A stretch of DNA of 64,000 nt from Rhodanobacter_A agri (GTDB taxonomy: Bacteria; Pseudomonadota; Gammaproteobacteria; Xanthomonadales; Rhodanobacteraceae), in contig NZ_JADIKL010000003.1 of the NCBI RefSeq assembly GCF_044904705.1, positions 1-64,000 on the forward strand. Reading direction: 5' to 3'. The notes below the pieces were generated by a model. The model saw only the letters and a list, made by a program, of their open reading frames with translations. It was not told the origin of the DNA and did no database searches. Both the position numbers and the translations under genes were made by a program. Of the stretch, positions 26,489 to 35,341 are shown in pieces. Within the stretch, counting starts at the first letter, position 1. Each line of letters starts with the position of its first letter.

Positions 26489-26798
26489 GGCCTGCCGCGA
26501 CTTGCGATCACCTCGCAAAGGCCCGCAGGCGGCCGGGGAGAAATCCGCCCGCGGGGTGGGGAAAAGCCACCTTGCTATTACGACCTCGCGCGGCACCCAC
26601 GCATCCCTGGCGCCACGCCGATGGACGCAGGCTAGGCGCGGCGGCGTGTTACATCCATAGCCAATCTCCCCGTTTTTCTTGAGGCCAGGCAAACGCCGGC
26701 CGCAGATTTCTTCGAGCGCGACGACGCCATCTTTCATGGCGGGATATCCATCGCAACATCGTGTCGACCGATTGATGCGAATGCGCGCCCGCCTGTGA
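26489..26798. other. Intergenic DNA without recognised features
   Basis: About 310 bp between the relic and promoter copy B. ORFs here are short and lack start signals; base composition is somewhat more AT-rich than the genes (for example AATCTCCCCGTTTTTCTTGA around 26662). I see no repeat, RNA gene or IS end. It may be decayed sequence belonging to the relic. Confidence 0.4.
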
Positions 26799-26859
26799 AT
26801 TGGCTTCGACCATTCCACCTGAATTGGTCGTGTACCGAAGCATTCCGCCTGCCTAGGCT
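26799..26859 (+). promoter_or_regulatory. Promoter with ATTGG direct repeats (copy B)
   Basis: ATTGG at 26799-26803 and 26823-26827, 24 bp apart, each preceded by GA. The -10-like TAGGCT (26854-26859) follows the second box by 26 bp, exactly as in copy A. From the second box through the first 30 transcribed bases copies A and B remain alignable (GCCTAGGCT, then CGCTTT and AACGA.TCGTTG). It drives the HTH gene at 26988. Confidence 0.6.
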
Positions 26860-26878
26860 TTGTCACCGGACGCTTTTG

Positions 26879-26891
26879 TAACGAGTCGTTG
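26879..26891 (+). promoter_or_regulatory. 5'UTR hairpin shared with copy A
   Basis: TAACG-AGT-CGTTG forms a short hairpin 19 nt downstream of the -10 box, at the same place as CAACG-AAT-CGTTG in copy A (22787). The outer pair is C-G in copy A and U-G here, so pairing is retained despite the change. It probably sits at the 5' end of the mRNA and could affect stability or translation. Confidence 0.45.
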
Positions 26892-26987
26892 ACGTTCTGA
26901 CGCACAGTTGCAGACGCATCCGCCCGGTTCGTCCCCCTCGATCGCCGGGCACAACGTTGTCGCTCGATCACTCCATGGAGAAGTTCG

Positions 26988-27701
26988 ATGTCGATCGCGC
27001 CCCCCCACCTCGACGCACACCCCGCTCAAGCAGCCATTCGCAGCGACTTCCATGCCGACGACCTCGCCGGCGGCGACGATGGCATGCCTGTCCTGGAAAG
27101 GCCCTCGGAAACCATTTCCCCCGCCATGCCGCCTACGGCCCCGGCACGGATGTCCTCGCCGCCGATCGTCCCCGCCGGACTGGACAGCCTCTCCGCGCGC
27201 ATGCAGTTGCTGATCCGGATCGAAGGCAGCGCCTCGGCCATCGCGCGACGCTGCGGCTTTTCGGAAGACACCGTGCGCGACTGGTGCCACGGCCGCAGCG
27301 ACATCTCGCGCGAACATTGCGTCATCGTCGCGCGGGCGCTCGGGATTTCCCTGCGCTGGCTGGTCGCCGGCGAGGATTCCATGCGCGACGCGGGCGACCC
27401 TGCCACCTGGCCACCCAAGCCGCAGGCCGCTCCCGTTCCACCTGATGACGAGGGCTCGTCGGCCGATGCCGAAGCACACATCACCGTGGACCCGAATCTG
27501 CTGGCCTCGGCGTTCCGCGTGCTCCAGTCCTACATCGGCCTGGTCGGCGGTTCATTGAACCCGGCACAACGCGCCGATGCGCTCGCGCAGATCTATCACT
27601 TGCTCGGCCATGCCGGCAGCCCCGGTCATGCGAACCGTGTGATCGCGCTGCATGCCCTGTTGGGCGGCTATTTCTGCAGCAGGAAGGCGTTGATCGGCTA
27701 G
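26988..27701 (+). CDS. HTH domain protein (XRE-like), function unknown
   Basis: A 237-residue protein. Residues 1-65 are Pro/Ala-rich and low complexity. Residues about 68-125 form a Cro/CI-like HTH (ASAIARRCGFSEDTVRDWCH, then GRSDISREHCVIVARALGIS). After another Pro-rich linker, the C-terminal 80 residues are helical (LASAFRVLQSYIGLVGGSLN). The architecture resembles a phage-repressor-like regulator without a peptidase domain. GGAG lies 8 bp before the ATG. The ATTGG promoter (copy B) drives it, and the TonB receptor follows on the same strand after 138 bp. It may regulate the receptor; that is inference. Confidence 0.75.
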   Translation: MSIAPPHLDAHPAQAAIRSDFHADDLAGGDDGMPVLERPSETISPAMPPTAPARMSSPPIVPAGLDSLSARMQLLIRIEGSASAIARRCGFSEDTVRDWCHGRSDISREHCVIVARALGISLRWLVAGEDSMRDAGDPATWPPKPQAAPVPPDDEGSSADAEAHITVDPNLLASAFRVLQSYIGLVGGSLNPAQRADALAQIYHLLGHAGSPGHANRVIALHALLGGYFCSRKALIG

Positions 27702-27739
27702 CGCAACGGCGCTTGCTCCGATTCTCACAAGGATGGCGA

Positions 27740-27759
27740 TGCATGCGGCAGTGCATGCA
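27740..27759. promoter_or_regulatory. Inverted repeat upstream of the TonB receptor
   Basis: TGCATGC and GCATGCA (27740-27746/27753-27759) form a 7-bp inverted repeat with a 6-bp spacer, 81 bp before the receptor start. It is a candidate operator in the only intergenic gap between the HTH gene and the receptor. No ATTGG repeat is present here. Confidence 0.4.
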
Positions 27760-27839
27760 CCGGCTTTGATCAAGAACGTGAATTCGTCCGGGCGGCGCCA
27801 AAGACCCGGGCTCGGCAATCACATTGGGAGAGGCGTGGC

Positions 27840-30800
27840 ATGCAAAACAACAAACACTTCGCACAGAACCGTCGAAGCCATCGAATGGCCCACTCGGCGC
27901 TGAGCACCACTATCGCCGCCATCCTGGGCGTGTATGGAGCGGCCGCATTCGCTCCCGTCCATGCGCAGGCGACGACGGGAACGATTTTCGGCACCGCGCC
28001 GACCACCAGCGGCGCGACGGTCCAGGTCGCCGGCGGCGCGGGCTTCAACCGCACCGTTCCGGTCGACAGCTCCGGCCATTATTCAGTGACCGTGCCGGTC
28101 GGCAGCTACACGGTCAATCTGATGCAGAACGGCGCCGTGGTGCAGTCGCACAGCAACGTCAGCCCAAGCGCCGGCGGCGCCACCGAAGCCGACTTCGTGC
28201 AGCCCGGCGGCAACGGCGCGAACGCGCAGAACCTGAGTACGGTGACCGTGACGGCGAACTCGCTGCCCGCGATCGACGTGACCTCCACCAACCAGAACCT
28301 GACCATCACCGCGAAACAGCTCACCCAGTTGCCGCTGCCGCGCAACGCCGAAGCCATCGCCCTGCTCGCACCAGGCACCGTTCCAGGCGCGGCCTTGTTC
28401 ATGGGCAGCGGCCCCACCGGCAATTCGCCGATTTCGTTCGGCGGTTCGTCCATTGTCGAGAACGCCTACTACATCAACGGCTTCAACACCTCCGACCCGC
28501 TCAGCAACACCGGCGGTATCGCCCTGCCCTACGGCGCCATCGACCAGCAGCAGACGCTGACCAGCGGTTATGGCGCCATGTATGGCCGTTCGGCGGGCGG
28601 CGTGATCAGTCAGGTGGGCAAGAGCGGCACCAACGACTGGCACTTCGGCGGCCAGGCGCTGTGGCAGCCGGCCTTCGCGCAGAACAACTTCGACAACTAC
28701 TACTACAGCAACCCGCGCTGCAACGGCCAATGCGTCGCCAACGACGGCCAGCTCTTCCAGTACAGGAAGGGCGACAGAAGCTGGACCACGATCTACGACG
28801 CCTACCTCGGCGGCCCGCTGATCAAGGACAAGCTGTTCCTGTTCGTGGCGGCCGAAGCCGAAAAGATGCAGACCACGACCGTGGGCAACGTCAACGCCGG
28901 CAACATCGCCGACCAACGCACCAGCAACCCCAAGTACTACCTCAAGCTGGACTGGAACATCAACGAAAGCAACATCCTGTCGCTGACCGACATCTACAAC
29001 TCGATCACCAACGATCCGTCCCAGTTCTATGCGTACGACAACACCACGCACCAGCGGGGCGCGTTCGAAAGCCTGGGCCAGGAAACCAAGAACAGCTTCA
29101 ACATCTGGGTCGCCAAGTACACCTCGTACCTGACCGACAACCTGACGCTGAACTTCCTGTACGGCAAGATGGACGGCAAGTACTACGTCAACCAGCCGCC
29201 GTATCCGGGTTACGACGCGACCGTGGCGAACATCCTGAGTTCGTCGCAGGAGAACCCGGCGTACCTGCCCAACGGCAGCCCGGTCCACAGCGGCAATTTC
29301 TTCACCAACATCAACAACGCATCGCACAAGTCGGAAGTGCGCAACCTGCGCCTCGACCTCGACTGGAAACTTGGCAACCACGACCTCCAGTTCGGCATCG
29401 ACAACGACGACGACGCCGATTTCGACGATGGCCTGCAGATGACCGGCCCGGGCTATGCCTGGCTGTACGGCAATACCGGCACGCCCGGCCAGGACATCAT
29501 CCCCGGTTCGATCGGCCCCGTGCCGAACGGCGGCACCTACTTCGTGAGCAAGTACGTGTTCTCCACGCTTACCTCTTCGTTGCGCATCCAGCAGCGCGCG
29601 CAGTACATCCAGGACAACTGGCAGGTCACGCCGAACCTCCTGCTCAACATCGGCCTGCGCAACGACCAGTTCACCAACTACAACCCGGAGGGCCAGCCCT
29701 TCCTGCGCCTGACCAAGCCGCAGTGGGCGCCGCGCATCGGCTTCAGCTGGGACGTGTTCGGCGACTCCACCCTGAAGGTGTTCGGCAACGCCGGCCGCTA
29801 CTACCTGGCGATGCCGGTCTCCGTCGCCTTGCGCGAGGCAAGTTACCCGCTGTACTCAGAGACCTTCTACAGCTACACGGGCATGGGTTCGGACGGCGTC
29901 CCGACCGGCCTGACCCCAGTCCAGGCGAACAACACCTATTACGTCAACGGCGAGAACGGCCAGCTGATCAATCCCAAGACGGCGGCATCGGGCACCCTCA
30001 AGGCGGAATACCAGGACCAGTTCGTGCTGGGCATGCAGCAGCAGATCAACTCGTCGTGGGTGTATGGCGTCACCGGCATCGTGAACAAGCTGGGCCGCGT
30101 CATCGACGACTTCGATCCGCAGGCCTACGAACCGCAGATCGCCGCCCTGGCCGCGGCCCAGGGCGTGACCATCGATCCGGCCATGCTCAGCGGCAGCGTC
30201 CTGATCAACCCGGGCAGCACCGCCACCTTGACCATCCCGAACGGCACCGGCGGCTACAGCACGGTCAAGATGCCGGGCGTGGTCTTCAACTACCCGCCGG
30301 CCAAGCGCCACTACTACTCGCTCGAGCTGTACCTGGAGCATCCGTTCGACGGCAAGTGGTTCGGCAAGGTCGACTACGTGTTCTCGCGCAGCTACGGCGA
30401 TACCGAGGGACCGGTGCAGTCGAACATCGGCCAGGGCGGCAGCTCGCAGTCGGGTACCGAGCAGTGGGACTTCTGGCAGATCATGCAGTACGCCAACGGC
30501 GACCAGGCCAACAGCCAGAAGCACCAGCTGCGGATTTACGGCTCCTACGCGATCACGCCGGAGTGGATGGTCGGCGGCACCTATCGCATCGCCTCGGGCA
30601 CGCCCGAATCCTGCCTGGGTTACTACGGCCCCAACGAGAGCAACTACCAGAACTACGCCCAGTTCGGCGGCGCGTACCACTGGTGCGGCGGCAAGCCGAC
30701 ACCCCCCGGCAGCACCGGCTACACGCCGTGGACGCACCAGCTGAACCTGCAAGTGGACTACCGCCCGGCCTTCGCCCAGCACAAGCTGGACTTCCAGTTG

Positions 30801-30947
30801 CAGATACACAACGTGTTCAACGAACAGAGCATCACCCAGATCAACCCGGCCTATGGCAAAACGGCGGCGCCGCTGCCGGGGTACCTGATACCGGCGGGCA
30901 TGGAAAGCCCGCGCTACGTGCAGCTCGGCGTCACCTACGACTATTGA
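27840..30947 (+). CDS. TonB-dependent receptor, Oar-like
   Basis: A 1035-residue outer-membrane receptor. An atypical long signal region (about residues 1-43, ending FAPVHAQA) is followed by a carboxypeptidase-regulatory-like domain (VDSSGHYSVTVPVGSYTVNL), a TonB-box-like LSTVTVTANS near residue 137, the plug (QLTQLPLPRNAEAIALLAPG; NAYYINGFNTSDPLSNTGG; SGYGAMYGRSAGGVISQVGK) and a large barrel ending in YVQLGVTYDY with a terminal aromatic. It should import a bulky ligand energised by TonB; the ligand is unknown. GGGAGAGG precedes the ATG. Neighbours are an HTH protein, thioredoxin, TPR-sulfotransferase and MocR regulators. Confidence 0.93.
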   Translation: MQNNKHFAQNRRSHRMAHSALSTTIAAILGVYGAAAFAPVHAQATTGTIFGTAPTTSGATVQVAGGAGFNRTVPVDSSGHYSVTVPVGSYTVNLMQNGAVVQSHSNVSPSAGGATEADFVQPGGNGANAQNLSTVTVTANSLPAIDVTSTNQNLTITAKQLTQLPLPRNAEAIALLAPGTVPGAALFMGSGPTGNSPISFGGSSIVENAYYINGFNTSDPLSNTGGIALPYGAIDQQQTLTSGYGAMYGRSAGGVISQVGKSGTNDWHFGGQALWQPAFAQNNFDNYYYSNPRCNGQCVANDGQLFQYRKGDRSWTTIYDAYLGGPLIKDKLFLFVAAEAEKMQTTTVGNVNAGNIADQRTSNPKYYLKLDWNINESNILSLTDIYNSITNDPSQFYAYDNTTHQRGAFESLGQETKNSFNIWVAKYTSYLTDNLTLNFLYGKMDGKYYVNQPPYPGYDATVANILSSSQENPAYLPNGSPVHSGNFFTNINNASHKSEVRNLRLDLDWKLGNHDLQFGIDNDDDADFDDGLQMTGPGYAWLYGNTGTPGQDIIPGSIGPVPNGGTYFVSKYVFSTLTSSLRIQQRAQYIQDNWQVTPNLLLNIGLRNDQFTNYNPEGQPFLRLTKPQWAPRIGFSWDVFGDSTLKVFGNAGRYYLAMPVSVALREASYPLYSETFYSYTGMGSDGVPTGLTPVQANNTYYVNGENGQLINPKTAASGTLKAEYQDQFVLGMQQQINSSWVYGVTGIVNKLGRVIDDFDPQAYEPQIAALAAAQGVTIDPAMLSGSVLINPGSTATLTIPNGTGGYSTVKMPGVVFNYPPAKRHYYSLELYLEHPFDGKWFGKVDYVFSRSYGDTEGPVQSNIGQGGSSQSGTEQWDFWQIMQYANGDQANSQKHQLRIYGSYAITPEWMVGGTYRIASGTPESCLGYYGPNESNYQNYAQFGGAYHWCGGKPTPPGSTGYTPWTHQLNLQVDYRPAFAQHKLDFQLQIHNVFNEQSITQINPAYGKTAAPLPGYLIPAGMESPRYVQLGVTYDY

Positions 30948-31080
30948 CCAACCGGACACCGCGCGACGCTTTGCGGAGCGCGGTGTCCACCGGCGCCGCC
31001 CCGCAGCGCACGGCGCCGGCATGCGATCATGCGCTGCGTCCCGCGATGTACCACGCGTCATCCACGATGGGAGGTCTCCC

Positions 31081-32028
31081 GTGAAGCTGCCTATACGCCC
31101 CCTGGCCTTCCTGCTGCTTCTGTCCTGCAGCACCATCGCGGCACAGACCGCGACCGCACCGGACTTCGCCGGGATCGACCACTGGATCAACTCGCCACCG
31201 CTGACCCTGGCCAGCCTGCGCGGCAAGGTGGTCCTGGTCGATTTCTGGGCCTATTCATGTATCAACTGCGTGCGCGCCATGCCGCACGTCGAGCATCTGT
31301 ACGAAACCTACAAGGACAAGGGCCTGGTTGTGGTCGGTGTGCATTCGCCGGAATTCGATTTCGAAAAGAACCCTGCCGATGTCACCGCCGCCGTGCAGCA
31401 GCTGGGCGTCACCTACCCGGTCGCCATGGACAGCGAGCACGCGACCTGGAAGGCCTGGCACAACCAGTACTGGCCTGCCGAATACCTGATCGACCAGAAC
31501 GGCCAGCTGATCGGCCATCAGTACGGCGAAGGCGGCTACCAGCGCATGGAGAGCGCCATCCGCATGCTGCTTGGGCAGGGCGCGCAATCAGACGTCGCCG
31601 CCGCAGGCGAATACGCCCCCGGTGAAGGCGACACGCCGGAAATGCTGCTGGGCACCGAAGCCCAGACCGGCCTGGACAGCTCCGAGAGCGGCAACAACGG
31701 CCTGCACCATTTTCCCAATCCCGGGCAACCCGCGCCCAACCACTATGCGCTGACCGGCATCTGGAACATGACGGACGAGTATGCCGGCTTGGTCGGCTCC
31801 AAAGGGGACATCCAGATCCGCTTCAAGGCCACCAAGCTCTACATGGTCGCCAGCGCAAGCACGCCCATCACGCTGGAAGTGACGATCGACGGCAAGCCAC
31901 AGACTCCCGTCACCGTGCAAGGCAGTCGCCTGTACCCCTTGTTCGACGGCGGCACCGACGGCATCCATGTGCTGAAGCTGCATGTCCCCGCGAAAGGCTT
32001 GCAGGTCTATAGTTTCAGTTTCGGGTAG
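31081..32028 (+). CDS. Exported thioredoxin-like protein with DipZ-type C-terminal domain
   Basis: A 315-residue protein beginning at GTG 31081 with GGGAGG just upstream. Its signal sequence ends around SCSTIAA; LLSC is a weak lipobox, so it may be a lipoprotein. Residues about 25-165 are a TlpA/DipZ-like thioredoxin with the redox pair C60-x-x-C63 (WAYSCINCVRAMPHVE). Residues about 215-315 match the beta-sandwich domain found C-terminally in DipZ (LTGIWNMTDEYAGLVG ... IQIRFKATKLYMVA). The DsbD-like membrane domain of full DipZ is absent, so its electron partner is unknown. It lies 133 bp after the TonB receptor on the same strand. Confidence 0.85.
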   Translation: MKLPIRPLAFLLLLSCSTIAAQTATAPDFAGIDHWINSPPLTLASLRGKVVLVDFWAYSCINCVRAMPHVEHLYETYKDKGLVVVGVHSPEFDFEKNPADVTAAVQQLGVTYPVAMDSEHATWKAWHNQYWPAEYLIDQNGQLIGHQYGEGGYQRMESAIRMLLGQGAQSDVAAAGEYAPGEGDTPEMLLGTEAQTGLDSSESGNNGLHHFPNPGQPAPNHYALTGIWNMTDEYAGLVGSKGDIQIRFKATKLYMVASASTPITLEVTIDGKPQTPVTVQGSRLYPLFDGGTDGIHVLKLHVPAKGLQVYSFSFG

Positions 32029-32111
32029 CCCGCCCTTTGCGTACCGGCAAAGGCGATGCCCGACCGGACCGGAGCGGACCGGCTCCCGGAGGATTCGGCG
32101 ACAGCCCCATC

Positions 32112-33686
32112 ATGGATCCCGTCGACGCCTCGTCGCTAAACGATTTACTGGCCAAGGCATCCCGCGCCATCGCGGCGCAAAAGTTGGCCAGCGCGGAACA
32201 GACCCTGAGGCAGGCCGTGGCGATCGCGCCGGATTCGGCCGAGGCGCAACGGCTCTCCGGGATCGTGCAGCTCATGCGCGGGAATGCAGGCATGGCCGTC
32301 GGCTTCCTGCGGCATGCCGTCGCCTTGGAGCCCGGCGATTTCAACGCGCACATGAATCTGGGCAGCGCGCTGTTCCAGTGCCAGTACCCCGACGCCGCCT
32401 TTGCGAGCATGCGCCGCGCCTGCGAGCTGGCCCCCGACGCCAGCGCACCTTGGTACAACCTCGGGCGCGCCCTGCACATTGCGCGCTACACCGAGGAAGC
32501 GCGCCCCGCGCTGGAGCGCGCGATGGCGCTCGATCCCGCGCACGTGATGACACGCATGACCCTGGCCAACGTGCTCAACGGCCTGGGCGACATCGACGAA
32601 GCCATCCGGCTTTACCGCGACATCTTGCATAGCCATCCGAACCACGCCAGGGCCTGGTACTCGCTAGTCAATCTCAAGACGGTGAAACTCGACGACGCCG
32701 AGGTCCGGCACATCGAGCAGCTGCTGGAGCGTCCCACGCTGTCCGCCGATGACCGTGTCTGGCTGGGCTATGCGCTGGCCAAGGCGCTCGAGGACCAGAA
32801 CGAGCTGACGGCGTCTTTCCGCACCTTGCAGGCGGCCAACGCGACCAAGCGCCGCTTCACCTCGTGGGACATCGAGGCCGAACATCTGCGGATCGACAGC
32901 CTCATCGAGACATTCACCCGCCCGCTGCCTGCCCCACTCGATCCGACCCTTGGTAGCGAAGTCATCTTCATTGCCTGCCTGCCCCGCTCGGGCTCGACGC
33001 TCACCGAGCACATCCTCGCCTCCCACTCCCAAGTGGAGGGCGCCAACGAAATACCGGACCTGTCCGCGGTGCTTCAGGGCGAAGCCAGGCGCAGGCAGCA
33101 GACGCTCGCCCAATGGGCGCCGCAGGCCAGCGCCGAAGACTGGCATCGCCTCGGCCGCGAATACCTGGAACGCACCGCGCACTGGCGCAAGGACAAGCCC
33201 AGATTCACCGACAAGAACCTCGGCAACTGGTCGCTGGTCGGACCCGCGCTGGCGATGTTGCCGGGCGCCCGCGTGGTGAACACCCGGCGCGACCCGCTGG
33301 AAACCTGTTTCGCCTGCTACCGCCAGCTATTCGGCGACGGCGCCGCCTTCAGCTACGACTTCGAATCGATGGCGCACTACTACGCCGGATACGACCGCAT
33401 CAGCCGGTTCTGGAAAGAGCGCTTCACGGAGCGCTACCACGACCATGTCTACGAAGACATGCTGGCGGACCCGGAAGGCAGGATCCGCGAGCTGCTGGCG
33501 TTCTGCGGCCTGCCGTTCGAACCGGCCTGCCTCGCATTCCACAAAACTGCCCGCGCGGTCCGCAGCACCGCCAGCGCCGCCCAGGTGCGGCAGCCGCTGC
33601 AGTCGAACACCGCCCGCTCGGCCCGCTACGGCGCCCTGCTGGATCCGCTGCGCAACCTGCTGCGGCAGTTGGGCGAGCCAAGCTAG
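32112..33686 (+). CDS. TPR-containing sulfotransferase family protein
   Basis: A 524-residue protein with five or six TPR repeats in residues about 10-240 (for example PDSAEAQRLSGIVQLMRGNA and AHVMTRMTLANVLNGLGDID) and a sulfotransferase domain in about 280-510. The PAPS 5'-phosphosulfate loop is CLPRSGSTLTEHIL (P291-T296); the 3'-phosphate motif is around VVNTRRDPLETCFACYRQLF. It is presumably cytoplasmic. Such proteins are often found beside TonB receptors in Xanthomonadales and Caulobacterales; the acceptor is unknown. The ATG at 32112 begins the first TPR; an in-frame start at 32037 is less likely. Confidence 0.9.
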   Translation: MDPVDASSLNDLLAKASRAIAAQKLASAEQTLRQAVAIAPDSAEAQRLSGIVQLMRGNAGMAVGFLRHAVALEPGDFNAHMNLGSALFQCQYPDAAFASMRRACELAPDASAPWYNLGRALHIARYTEEARPALERAMALDPAHVMTRMTLANVLNGLGDIDEAIRLYRDILHSHPNHARAWYSLVNLKTVKLDDAEVRHIEQLLERPTLSADDRVWLGYALAKALEDQNELTASFRTLQAANATKRRFTSWDIEAEHLRIDSLIETFTRPLPAPLDPTLGSEVIFIACLPRSGSTLTEHILASHSQVEGANEIPDLSAVLQGEARRRQQTLAQWAPQASAEDWHRLGREYLERTAHWRKDKPRFTDKNLGNWSLVGPALAMLPGARVVNTRRDPLETCFACYRQLFGDGAAFSYDFESMAHYYAGYDRISRFWKERFTERYHDHVYEDMLADPEGRIRELLAFCGLPFEPACLAFHKTARAVRSTASAAQVRQPLQSNTARSARYGALLDPLRNLLRQLGEPS

Positions 33687-33807
33687 TACCCGCCCGGAAT
33701 CCGCTTGCCGATGCCCCTGGCATCGCCCCTTCGGGCGAATCGTATACTGCGGACGTCGTTTCCCATGACCGCGGCTATGGCGGAGCCTGCTCCCCGAAGG
33801 CGCTGAC

Positions 33808-35247
33808 ATGTTCCTCGAACTCGATGGCCATGGTCCGCACTATGCGCAACTGGCCCGGGCGCTGAAGAGCGCCGTCCTCGACGGCCGCCTGACCACCGGC
33901 GCCCGCCTGCCGCCCACGCGCGAACTCGCCCACGAACTGGAGCTGTCGCGCACCACCGTGCTGGCCGCCTACGAGCAACTGCGTGCGGAAGGCTTCATCG
34001 AGGGGCACACCGGTTCCGGAAGCTACGTGGCGGCGCTGCAGACCCAGCCGCCACTGCTCTCGGCGCAGCCGATGATCGACATGCCGTCGCGCTACGCACA
34101 GCGTGCGCGGCTGACGCGCACTCCGGGCATCGCCACGAAACACCGCGGACTGCGCTACGAACTGCAGTACGGCCATTCGCAGATCAACCCGGCGCTGAAT
34201 GGCATCTGGGGACGGGAGCTGGCGCGGGCGGCCATGTACACCCCGCCCCAGATCGCCGATGTGCAAGGCCTGCCGGCCCTGCGCAAGCAGATATGCGATT
34301 ACCTCGCATGCCGCCGCGGCGTGCGGATCTCGCCGGAGCAGATCCTGGTCGTCGCGGGAACCCAGCAGGCCGTGACCCTCACCGCGCGCGTGCTGCTGGA
34401 CGAAGGCGATGCGGTGGTGCTGGAGGAGCCGCACTATTTCAGCATGCACCAGGCACTGGTCGCGCACGGTTCGCGGATATGCGCCGTGCGCACCGACCGC
34501 GATGGACTGATCTGCGCCGAACTGCCACAGGTGTCGCCCCACCTGGTCTGCGTGACGCCCTCGCACCAATTCCCCACCGGCGCCGTGCTTTCGCTGCCGC
34601 GCAGGCTGAAACTGTTGCGCTACGCGGAAAAACACCAGTGCTGGATTCTCGAAGACGACTACGACGGCGAGTTCCGCTACGACGCCCATCCGCTGGCGGC
34701 GCTGCGTTCGCTCGACCAAGGCGATCGCGTGATCTACGTGGGCACGTTCTCCAAAGTGCTGTTCGGCACGCTTCGGCTGGCTTACATGGCGCTGCCGGTA
34801 GCCCTGGTCGAGGATTTCTTCAACGCCAAGTACTTGAGCGACATCGCCAGCCCCGGCATTGAGCAGGCGGCGTTGGCGCACTTCATGGAAGACGGCGGCT
34901 TCGAGCGCCACCTGCGCCTGGCGCGCAAAGAACTGCAGGTGCGCCGCGAAGCGCTGATCGAGGGCCTGCACCAGTACGCGGGAGAACGCGTGGAGATCGT
35001 CGGTTCGCCCGCCGGCATGCACGTGGTGGTTTGGCTGCGCGGCTACGACCACAGCCGCGCCGAGGCCCTGATCGAACTCGCGCGCGAGCGCGGACTGGGC
35101 CTGTACTCAATGACCCCGCACTACCTGAATCCCCCGGCGCGCCCCGGCCTGCTGCTGGGCTATTGCGGCCTGTCGGTCACGGCGCTGCGCGAGGCCATGC
35201 AGCTGTTCGGCCAATGCCTGGACGACATGGACGCGGAGCGGGCCTGA
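33808..35247 (+). CDS. MocR-type regulator, copy 2
   Basis: A 479-residue paralogue of the protein at 23225: both begin MFL(D/E)LDG, have a GntR HTH (PPTRELAHELELSRTTVLAA) and the PLP lysine, here K316 in GTFSKVLFGTLRLAY. They are collinear over their whole length with high identity. GAAGG lies 9 bases before the ATG. Its upstream region (33687-33807) contains no ATTGG direct repeat but a TATACT -10 candidate at about 33753, so the two copies are regulated differently. It closes the TonB/sulfotransferase block. Confidence 0.9.
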   Translation: MFLELDGHGPHYAQLARALKSAVLDGRLTTGARLPPTRELAHELELSRTTVLAAYEQLRAEGFIEGHTGSGSYVAALQTQPPLLSAQPMIDMPSRYAQRARLTRTPGIATKHRGLRYELQYGHSQINPALNGIWGRELARAAMYTPPQIADVQGLPALRKQICDYLACRRGVRISPEQILVVAGTQQAVTLTARVLLDEGDAVVLEEPHYFSMHQALVAHGSRICAVRTDRDGLICAELPQVSPHLVCVTPSHQFPTGAVLSLPRRLKLLRYAEKHQCWILEDDYDGEFRYDAHPLAALRSLDQGDRVIYVGTFSKVLFGTLRLAYMALPVALVEDFFNAKYLSDIASPGIEQAALAHFMEDGGFERHLRLARKELQVRREALIEGLHQYAGERVEIVGSPAGMHVVVWLRGYDHSRAEALIELARERGLGLYSMTPHYLNPPARPGLLLGYCGLSVTALREAMQLFGQCLDDMDAERA

Positions 35248-35341
35248 AGCCGGGCGTTCAGCCTGCGCTGCTGCATCGCAACAGTCTTTTGCCGTATCCT
35301 TGCGGGCTTTCTCCCTCCGAAACACGCGCAAGGACATCCCC

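Noticed and set aside
26126..26971. The full 281-codon minus-strand frame upstream of the HTH gene
   Set aside because: Only the part from 26488 to about 26260 resembles a protein family; the rest is non-coding or antisense to the oxygenase.
27824..31084. A 1086-codon open frame overlapping the TonB receptor in another plus frame
   Set aside because: Low-complexity Arg/Gln/His-rich composition and no signal peptide or domain; the receptor frame explains the DNA fully.
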